29,207 nucleotides of DNA from Hondaea fermentalgiana (lineage: Eukaryota > Sar > Bigyra > Thraustochytrida > Thraustochytriidae), in NCBI GenBank assembly GCA_014084085.1, contig NPFB01000067.1, positions 172,015 through 201,221 of the forward strand, read 5' to 3'. A model generated the notes under the pieces. It had not been told where the DNA came from. It was given only the letters and a program-made list of their open reading frames with translations, and searched no databases. Both the position numbers and the translations under genes were made by a program. This document shows positions 6,391 to 12,947 of the stretch, one piece after another. The number at the start of each line of letters is the position of its first letter. Within the stretch, counting starts at the first letter, position 1.

Positions 6391-8526
6391 ATGAGCACCG
6401 CAGCAGGAACACGGTTTCAGGGCGGGCCCTCGTGCGAGATCTTCTCGCCGCAAGGCACCGACCCGCTACGAAAACAGGGCGTAGGCGTGCACGGCAGGGT
6501 CGGTCTCGAGTTTGACAAGAGCATCAAGAGCTACGCTCTGGTCTGCAACGGCGGAACCACCTGCAAGGTAGACTTCCCCGGCGCCAAAGCCAAGCGCAAG
6601 AACCTGGCGCTCACGCAACGTTATCTCGCCATTCAGCTTTCGCTTCCTGCTGCGGCAGATCCCTTTGGCCTCGAGCTTACTGTTGCCGATGCTCAGCGGA
6701 CACGTCGGAGACTCGTCATCTCCTCCGCTTTTCGCAATATCGTAGCACACCCACTCCACGTGCAGCTGCCTCTTGGCGCTGCGTACGAACCACATTTCGG
6801 AGATCGAGACATCGATGCTGAGCGCGCAGATGACGACACCGTTGTCCCGCGAGGCATCTGGCTGACACTCTGTCTGGACATGCAAGAGCTGGTGGCTTCG
6901 AATTTTTCGGGCATTAATTTCCGCGCTCTCGAGGCGCTCTCCATCTCGGGCACGTCCAAGGTGCGCCGTGTCTTCACGCTGAAAGATCCGCCACCGGCAA
7001 TGAACATGCCTGTCAAACCCGGGCAGAAACTAGTCCCAATTCCTCGCCAGCTCCAATTCTTGGGCACCATGGAGACAAGCCCGCCCACCATTTTCTTCAC
7101 AATGGCCGCGGTTCATGCCTGGGAGGAAATTCACGGAGCAGAACACCGTCACTCCCCGCGTAGCCAGTCCCAAAAGCTTGCGCGAACCAGGAGACCTGGT
7201 GATAGACCTCCCGTATCCGCGCGGAGTACATCCACACTCGGTGCGGGTAGCACAACCAGCGCAACGCCACGCACAAGGCGACTTCTTCAGACGCGGCGAG
7301 CACCAGTGGCCATTCCACCTGAAACTCACGACGAGGAAGACACTCCTGCAAGCCATGGAATAGACGCTGTCGCCAACAACGACGAGGGAGAAGACGAAGG
7401 CTCTACGACTCTCGCTGGCAAGCTCTCATCTGGCGAAACCAGGGGGAAAACCGAAAGAATGCTTCCTGCACTTGCACGGGCAAAACAAGGTGTTGCGCAG
7501 CCCACTCGCCCAAAGTTCACTTTGGACCTACCAATTCGCGAAGAACGCCCTTCGTCTCGACAGGACAAGTCAGCACGCTCGTCGCGAGCCAGGCTTTCTG
7601 CGAGAGAACGCCGCGAGACAGCTACTGCAGTGCCATCCACAAACCAGGAACAAGAAGAAGAGGCAGACATTGCACTCAACGAGTACGCCGCAAACTCGCC
7701 ATCCTCCCCGGCAGCCGCAATCTCGCGCGCCCAGGTCACGCAAGGCGACGCTGCGATCGACTCGGACGGCGACGGGGAACTTGGCGAGGAAGATCGACCT
7801 CGAGGACAATCCGTTGAGACTGATGCCACGAGTTTGGATAATGATGATCTGGCCGACGACGATGGGTATCAAACACGCACTGACGATGATGAGGGGAATA
7901 ACCTGAGTCGATATACCCGCGCCCCAACAGATGCGGACGCGGACTCGAGTCACGGGGGTGATGCTCTGAGCGACAATGACGAGATCTTCCTCGATGGCGG
8001 GAATGATGAAATCGGTGTCGATGATCCAGATGCCAGCAGGGAGGAGGACGACGACCTCGAGCTGTCGGCCGCGCTCGAACCCACTTCTACTGCGAGGGAG
8101 AACCGCCTTAGGGATAGGCTTGTACAAGAGCGCGAGGAGCTCGCGCAAATGGAAGCACGCATTGCAGCGGAGGAGGACAGGCTTTTGGACGCGCGAAGGC
8201 GTGAGCGCGAGGCAGATGATGATTCTGTTGCGGATCTAAGCGAGCACGAACGGATTGCTGGTAAGGAGAGCACCGAGGAGCGCGATGATCTTGCCGCATT
8301 GAGCGAGCAGGTTTTGCAAACGACCATTTCGGACGCTCTTCAGAACCTCGCTTCCTCGTCCGAGGACAGTACGAACGGTCAACGAACAGCAAGCATTGAT
8401 TGTGCATCAAAGAACAATGCCGGAAACGAGAAGGAAGAGGAAGAGGGCGACTTGGACCTGGTGTTTGATCCAATTCTCGAATGCTACTTTTGCCCCAAGA
8501 CCAACAAGTACTATAAGATGAAATGA
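6391..8526 (+). CDS. CFAP20DC: CFAP20 domain-containing protein (CFAP20DC/C3orf67-like)
   Basis: A 711-residue intronless protein. Residues 8-200 form a CFAP20 (DUF667) domain, the fold of the axonemal inner-junction protein CFAP20. The opening FQGGPSCEIFSPQGTDP and the later LTQRYLAIQL, TRRRLVISSAFRNI, HPLHVQLPL, GIWLTLCLDM and VRRVFTLKDPP match the CFAP20DC branch better than CFAP20 itself, which is under 200 residues and ends with the domain. Residues about 240-560 are disordered, Ser/Arg- then Asp/Glu-rich. Residues about 566-613 form a charged coiled coil (LVQEREELAQMEARIAAEED). The extreme C-terminus is a compact motif, DPILECYFCPKTNKYYKMK. The start is the ATG at 6391; the open frame upstream is repeat-derived. 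Presence implies a ciliated or flagellated stage (inference). The molecular role of this branch is not established to my knowledge. Confidence 0.82.
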   Translation: MSTAAGTRFQGGPSCEIFSPQGTDPLRKQGVGVHGRVGLEFDKSIKSYALVCNGGTTCKVDFPGAKAKRKNLALTQRYLAIQLSLPAAADPFGLELTVADAQRTRRRLVISSAFRNIVAHPLHVQLPLGAAYEPHFGDRDIDAERADDDTVVPRGIWLTLCLDMQELVASNFSGINFRALEALSISGTSKVRRVFTLKDPPPAMNMPVKPGQKLVPIPRQLQFLGTMETSPPTIFFTMAAVHAWEEIHGAEHRHSPRSQSQKLARTRRPGDRPPVSARSTSTLGAGSTTSATPRTRRLLQTRRAPVAIPPETHDEEDTPASHGIDAVANNDEGEDEGSTTLAGKLSSGETRGKTERMLPALARAKQGVAQPTRPKFTLDLPIREERPSSRQDKSARSSRARLSARERRETATAVPSTNQEQEEEADIALNEYAANSPSSPAAAISRAQVTQGDAAIDSDGDGELGEEDRPRGQSVETDATSLDNDDLADDDGYQTRTDDDEGNNLSRYTRAPTDADADSSHGGDALSDNDEIFLDGGNDEIGVDDPDASREEDDDLELSAALEPTSTARENRLRDRLVQEREELAQMEARIAAEEDRLLDARRREREADDDSVADLSEHERIAGKESTEERDDLAALSEQVLQTTISDALQNLASSSEDSTNGQRTASIDCASKNNAGNEKEEEEGDLDLVFDPILECYFCPKTNKYYKMK

Positions 8527-8638
8527 CGCGGTTCGAAAGCAAGAAAAGATGATCATCATACCTCGAGAAGGATATATAAATTGAGGGGTTGGGCTTTAGA
8601 TTGAGAAAGAAATGTATGTGTTTTGAGCGTTTCGTAGA
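8527..8638. other. Short convergent intergenic spacer
   Basis: 112 bp between the stops of the CFAP20DC-like gene (+) and Aurora (-). It contains an AT-rich GGATATATAAATTG stretch at about 8570-8583; otherwise nothing recognisable. Confidence 0.6.
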
Positions 8639-9916
8639 TCATGCCTCGGGGAGCTCAATGTTTTTCTGAATCCACGGGTGCCGCAGAACCTCAAAGAGAC
8701 TCAGACGGCGCTCGGCATGCTTGTGAAGAAGTCTGCGAATAAGATCCTTGGCCTCGCGACTGACATGGCTCGGAAACCGGTAGTCGAGCGTGCTGATCTT
8801 GCGAAAGGTGGCCTCATTGTCGGAGACGCAGCTTTGCGGCGTGGCGAGAAGACCGCTAAAGTGAGAACTGCCGGCAGGAGTGGTCATGTGACTGAATGGC
8901 GTGCCTGGCGCACGCAGGGCGCCGGCGCTAGCCATCTCATCGCCTGGTGAAGGCTCGAATGGCGGGACGCCCACGAGAAGCTCGTACGCGAGAACGCCGA
9001 CGGTCCAGTTGTCGACGGTCTCGTCGTAGGCCTTGCCTTTGACCATTTCAGGCGCAAGGTAGTCCAAGGTGCCGCACATTGTGGTTCTGCGGTTGCCGTG
9101 GTTGATGCTTGCAAGTCGATCATTCTCCTCGGAACTCGCGCTTATACCACCGCGCACGTGCAAACGCGCTGTGCTCATGTAGCCATTGTATCCACGTCGG
9201 TCATGGGCAGCCCAGCCGAAATCCGCAAGCTTGAGCAAGCCATCCTGAGAGAGCAGCAAATTTTCTGGCTTCACGTCTCGGTGAATCACATTAAAGCTGT
9301 GGCAATAACTGAGGGCGCTCGCGAGCTGGGCAATGTAGGAAGCTGCCGTTTTTTCGTCGAATTTTCCCTCGGGCTGCTTCTTCATGACCTTGTACAGCTC
9401 GCCGCCAGCAGCGTATTCGAGAATAAGGTAGACGCGTTTTGGGTCGTAAAAGTAGCCAAAGAGCTGCAGGATGTTTGGGTGCTTGAGCCGCGAGTGAATT
9501 TCCACCTCTTGGCCGAGCTGAGAATACATGTCGTCGCGTTGAAGTTGCTCCTTGTCGAGGACTTTGAGGGCAACAATCTGTTTTGTACGCTTTACTTTTG
9601 CACGGTACACTATGCCGTACTTGCCGCGGCCCAGGGCCTTTCCGATTTCAAAGTCGCGCAAGTTCCAGCGGAGCATGCCGTCCGCGCACTTGCCGCGAGG
9701 ATCCGAGGCCGCGTAGTAGCTTTCGGGTGCAGGTGCAAGAGGCTCCCTTGCGTTGGCAAGAACTTGCGTCTGCTTTGCGTTTGCAGCGGTCTTGCTTGAG
9801 ACCATCTCGCGTGACATGGGCGCTGCAGATGTCTTGCCAGGCACCACGACATCGCACGTCGCAGCCTGCAGGGCCAGCGAGGATTGCGCCGCACTGCAAG
9901 ACCGTTGGCGGTCCAT
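8639..9916 (-). CDS. Aurora-family Ser/Thr protein kinase with two catalytic-domain inserts
   Basis: A 425-residue mitotic kinase of the Aurora family (centrosome, spindle and chromosomal-passenger functions in model organisms). The N-terminus (1-80) is disordered. The catalytic domain spans about 89-416: glycine loop GRGKYG (96-101), Lys118 in VALK, helix-C Glu137 in EVEIHSRLKHPN, HRDVKPENLL (212-221), DFGW (232-235) and the Aurora activation motif RRTTMCGTLDYLAPEM (276-291), where Thr279 is the activating threonine. The usual Aurora linker between DFGW and RRTT is about 7 residues; here about 35 extra residues (239-275) lie in the activation loop. A second insert of about 40 residues (322-367) follows PPFE and contains three Thr-Pro sites (339, 346, 359). 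Both inserts stay in frame, and I found no in-phase splice pair. Start context GCCACCATGG is ideal. Confidence 0.92.
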   Translation of the reverse strand: MDRQRSCSAAQSSLALQAATCDVVVPGKTSAAPMSREMVSSKTAANAKQTQVLANAREPLAPAPESYYAASDPRGKCADGMLRWNLRDFEIGKALGRGKYGIVYRAKVKRTKQIVALKVLDKEQLQRDDMYSQLGQEVEIHSRLKHPNILQLFGYFYDPKRVYLILEYAAGGELYKVMKKQPEGKFDEKTAASYIAQLASALSYCHSFNVIHRDVKPENLLLSQDGLLKLADFGWAAHDRRGYNGYMSTARLHVRGGISASSEENDRLASINHGNRRTTMCGTLDYLAPEMVKGKAYDETVDNWTVGVLAYELLVGVPPFEPSPGDEMASAGALRAPGTPFSHMTTPAGSSHFSGLLATPQSCVSDNEATFRKISTLDYRFPSHVSREAKDLIRRLLHKHAERRLSLFEVLRHPWIQKNIELPEA

Positions 9917-10405
9917 GGTGGCCCCAACGAATTGGGACGCGTCTCGACGCGACCGGTGCTACGACCAACGTTGCACGTCCGCGTGCGCGCGGGCGGAGGG
10001 GCGAGGGGAAGGAGGCAGAAGCAGCCAGCGGGGGGCGCCCGCCGTGCCTTGCCTCGCCCAAGCACGTCGCGCGCGAGTTCTGTGCGATTCTGGGTCTGGT
10101 TCCACATGATTGATTACATGTTAGAGGGGTCTCCTTTGATCAGCCAGCAGGAAGAAGCTCGGCCAATTTCATCAAAGTCTCTGGAGAAGGCAACGGGAAA
10201 ACGTGCACTGCACCACATCGCAACGATAGTGGAGGTGATTGTGAGCAAGAGAGGGGGTAAAGGCCCTCAAGGAAATTATCGGATAAGTTCACGCGTGTAC
10301 AGTCAATTTTCGTTCGGTGTAAGAAAAGAGAACTCTGAATGAATAAAGATTGACGAGACATTGCTTCCGCAGCCGATCAATCGCGAGCTAGCTAGATGGG
10401 CAGGA
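9917..10405. other. Aurora promoter / UBAC2-like 3' region; no gene
   Basis: 489 bp between two minus-strand genes. It must hold the Aurora promoter and 5'UTR (GC-rich, 9917-10080) and the UBAC2-like 3'UTR (less GC-rich, 10140-10405). The plus-strand open frames are the complement of Aurora N-terminal coding sequence running on, and are not supported. Confidence 0.55.
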
Positions 10406-11665
10406 TTACATGAGCAAAGATTCGGTAGCGCGAGCCACATTGTTGTTACATCGGCGAAGAGCTTCCACGGCACTATCTCGGTCAAAGCCCATCTCCGTAA
10501 GTCGTGCAACGTCTTCTTCGGAGGGAGGGGCCACGTTCGCCTGGGGCTGAGGTGGCGCGGGCCCCCCAAAGCCGCCTCCAAAGCCGCCGCCTCCAGCACC
10601 ACCCAGAAAGCCTGGTCCTGGAAGCAACTGGTCCATTTGATATCCCTGGGCGTTTGTGCCGCGATGCTGCTGCTGTTGCTGCTGTTGCATCTCCTGCCGC
10701 AACGCCTACGAAAATAACAAAGAAACCAAAAAACACGAGGCGAGCAGCCAGACGGCCGAGAATGAGTCAGACTCTGCGTGCGAAAGCAACCACGACAGTC
10801 AAAACATTTATAAAAGGCAAAACTTACAGCAATCGTCGCGGGATCCATGCCCATTCTTGCGTACGTCTCTTCTTCCCTGCGCGCGCGCGCTGCTGCAATC
10901 TCAGCGGGGCTGCGACTGGCAAAAAGAGGCGCGAGATAATCTTTACTGAATCGCACGAGGGGGTCAGGCCACGAAAATTTGTTAAAGGGCAGCTTGTCGC
11001 TGAGACACAGAAGTCCGCCAATCATGCCACAGCAGGCTGCAATCGCAGACTGGTTGCCCTGCGCCAAGAGGAGTTGGCTGCCCCATAAATACATGAAGGA
11101 CTTTTCCGAGAACTCGGCTCCGAGAAGGCGGTACTTTTGCAGCTTGGGTACGTAGACAAAGTAGTGAACAAAGAGAGCAAAGATGTAACTGTACGGCCCA
11201 ATGGCAACCTGGTTCAGCTCGCGGTCATCAAAGCCCGGATTCATGATGAGGACAGCCATTTGAAACGTGATGGAGAGCAATGTGGACATGGTCGTAAACG
11301 AGAGGAAGCGCGCGGTGCCCATTCTGCGCTCGAACATTCTAAACTGGTAAATGAGCCCCAAGCCCAGGACCAGCTCGCCAATGCCTCCGAAGACGAATTG
11401 TCCTGCCAAGACACGATGCAGCTGGACGCCGGAAAAGGCAGTCACATCGTATCCAGTCCATGGGGCTGGGAGCGTGTAGACGTTGGCAATGGATCCAAGG
11501 CCCACGGCGAAGAAGATAGCTTTGCTGGCCGGCGCCTGGTCTACGCGTCGAAGAAAGATTAAAAGCGACAAAGAAGGTCAGTTACCAATTCGACAAGGGG
11601 ATGCGAGGCGACGTGGACGGCCGAGACAAGCACTTACAAAAGTCAAACCATCCGGAAGACGCCAT
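10406..11665 (-). CDS. UBAC2: UBAC2-like rhomboid-fold ER membrane protein with C-terminal UBA; exons 11665-11638, 11540-10828, 10705-10406
   Basis: UBAC2 is a rhomboid-like pseudoprotease of the ER membrane with a ubiquitin-binding UBA domain, linked to ER-associated degradation and lipid-droplet protein trafficking. Splicing two short introns gives 346 residues, close to the animal protein. Exon 1 encodes only MASSGWFDF plus one base, restoring the motif GWFDFYQAPASKAIF that fits the family N-terminus. Rhomboid-type spans follow (FVFGGIGELVLGLGLIYQFR, then the family-typical FERRMGTARF, then LFVHYFVYVP and the span near GMIGGLLCL). After a Gln-rich and Gly-rich linker comes the UBA: EEDVARLTEMGFDRDSAVEA, then LRRCNNNVARATESLL. 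No GxSG protease serine motif was seen, as expected for a pseudoprotease. It is divergent from the F-box/CDK/cyclin gene. Confidence 0.87.
10706..10827 (-). other. UBAC2-like intron 2 (122 nt)
   Basis: Donor GATTGCT^GTAAGT at 10827, acceptor TTATTTTCGTAG^GCG ending at 10706. It lies at phase 0 and joins DPATIA to ALRQEMQ, linking the rhomboid part to the UBA part. Confidence 0.85.
11541..11637 (-). other. UBAC2-like intron 1 (97 nt)
   Basis: Donor GACTTTT^GTAAGT at 11637, acceptor CTTCGACGCGTAG^ACC ending at 11541. It is phase 1; the split codon becomes TAC (Tyr). Confidence 0.83.
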
Positions 11666-12240
11666 CGTCGTCTTCTCCAGCCGAAACGAGAGCCGTGCTG
11701 AGCCTCCACGTCAGAGATATTATCAAAACGAGGGAGAGCGATCTCTGTACAGAGAGCCGCTCCCAGGCTGGCCTCCACCACGCGGCGCCGCTTCAGAGCC
11801 CAGCGTACGCAGCTTGCGCAGCGCTAGGCGACGCAGGCCGCAGATAACGTCTCCGCCCGCCCCACAAGGCGCGCCGCCGTCGATCGCGCACGCGGGCGGG
11901 CGCGGGTTTATGGGTCTGCGCTACGGCCGCGCGCAAGAACTATTTTTTTGCTCTTCTTTTTCCCCCTTGTCACTCTTCTTTTCATTTTCCCGAAATCAAT
12001 CTGACAGAAGGTAAATGCAGTATCGGCGATATCGCACTTGCGACGGCGCGAAGTCCGCCGGCCGACTTTTTGCCGCACAACCTTGACGCGCAAGCGAGTT
12101 ATACTTGGCGCACAAGTGGGCTATTTACGGTCCAAGTAGACAATGGTGGCGAAGTAAACAAGAACAAAAATCAACCGAGACAATAGCAATGAGCCGCAGT
12201 CAAAGTCGGCAAGCAAGTCGACCAAATCAACTTTGAAACG

Positions 12241-12286
12241 CAAACGTTGGTTGCTCAAACGTGGGTTATTCAAATTTGAATTCAAA
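12241..12286. promoter_or_regulatory. Candidate cis element: CAAACGT direct repeat plus overlapping palindromes
   Basis: Two near-identical 12-mers, CAAACGTTGGTT (12241) and CAAACGTGGGTT (12257), spaced 16 nt start to start. They are followed by the perfect palindromes TTCAAATTTGAA (12269-12280) and TTTGAATTCAAA (12275-12286), which overlap. They sit in an AT island inside a very GC-rich divergent promoter. The regulatory role is inference only. Confidence 0.35.
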
Positions 12287-12375
12287 TCCACCAAAGCGCA
12301 GAGAAACCCAACTTTCCTCATCCAAACAACATCCAAATCAGGTTTCGATCCGCAGCCGAGTGCGTGCAGGACGAG

Positions 12376-12400
12376 CTCGAGCCCGAGCCCGAGCCCGAGG
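12376..12400. repeat. (CGAGCC)n hexanucleotide repeat
   Basis: About four tandem CGAGCC units in the GC-rich part of the divergent promoter region. Confidence 0.8.
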
Positions 12401-12753
12401 CCGCCGCGCCACGCCAGCCCGCCCGCACGGCGAGGGGGCGCAGCGCGCGACGCGCGGCGAGCGCGGCCGGCGCGTACCCCGCGCGGCGCTCGCAGCCCGC
12501 CTGAGGAAAGGCCGAGCGAGGCTGGCCGCCAGGAAAGGGGGGAAGGACGTGGTGGAAAACGCCAACGACCGCGCCCCCGCGCGACGGCGACGGCCTCTCC
12601 GTTCCTTCGCACCTGTTGCGCGGCGCGCGCGCGGAGCGGAGGTGCCCACGGAATCCCTCGGCACGCATCCCCGCGCGCGTCCTCCGCCCTCTCGGCGTGC
12701 GGATCGCAGACGCCAGGGCCCGTGAGAGCGCGCGAGAGCGGCGGACCACTCGG

Positions 12754-12770
12754 GCTAGCTAGCTAGCTAA
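12754..12770. repeat. (GCTA)4 self-complementary repeat
   Basis: Four GCTA units forming a perfect palindrome, about 180 nt upstream of the F-box/CDK/cyclin start. Confidence 0.75.
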
Positions 12771-12947
12771 GGGCTGCGCTAGCTGGCCCCGCGTACACCT
12801 CGCTGGAGCAGACAGATCTCGCGAGCGGACGAGCCGCAAGAAACACCGCCTTGGCGAGCAGCGGCGTGCAAGTAGTCATCCATCTGCTCACGTAAATTGC
12901 TGCAACGTAGCTTATCAGGAAAAGCAAAGTAAAGCAGACACCTCGAA

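Larger units (their letters stand above)
11666..12947. other. Long divergent intergenic region, UBAC2-like / F-box-CDK-cyclin; no gene
   Basis: 1282 bp between two divergent genes. The left part (11700-11935) is GC-rich. At 11940-12000 there is a T/C-rich stretch. At 12200-12340 there is a distinct AT-richer island with direct and palindromic repeats. From 12350 to 12750 the sequence is extremely GC-rich, with CGAGCC repeats. Several long open frames exist here but are Arg/Ala/Pro low-complexity, overlap each other in all frames and match nothing I know. Confidence 0.6.

Noticed and set aside
9080..9210. Unspliced intron in the Aurora activation loop
   Set aside because: The most plausible GT...AG pair removes 88 nt, which breaks the frame, and there is no pyrimidine tract before the acceptor; kept as a true insert.
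12121..12766. Several 140-180 codon open frames on both strands in the divergent promoter
   Set aside because: Mutually overlapping, Arg/Ala/Pro-rich and typical of GC-rich DNA lacking stops; no motif or good start context.
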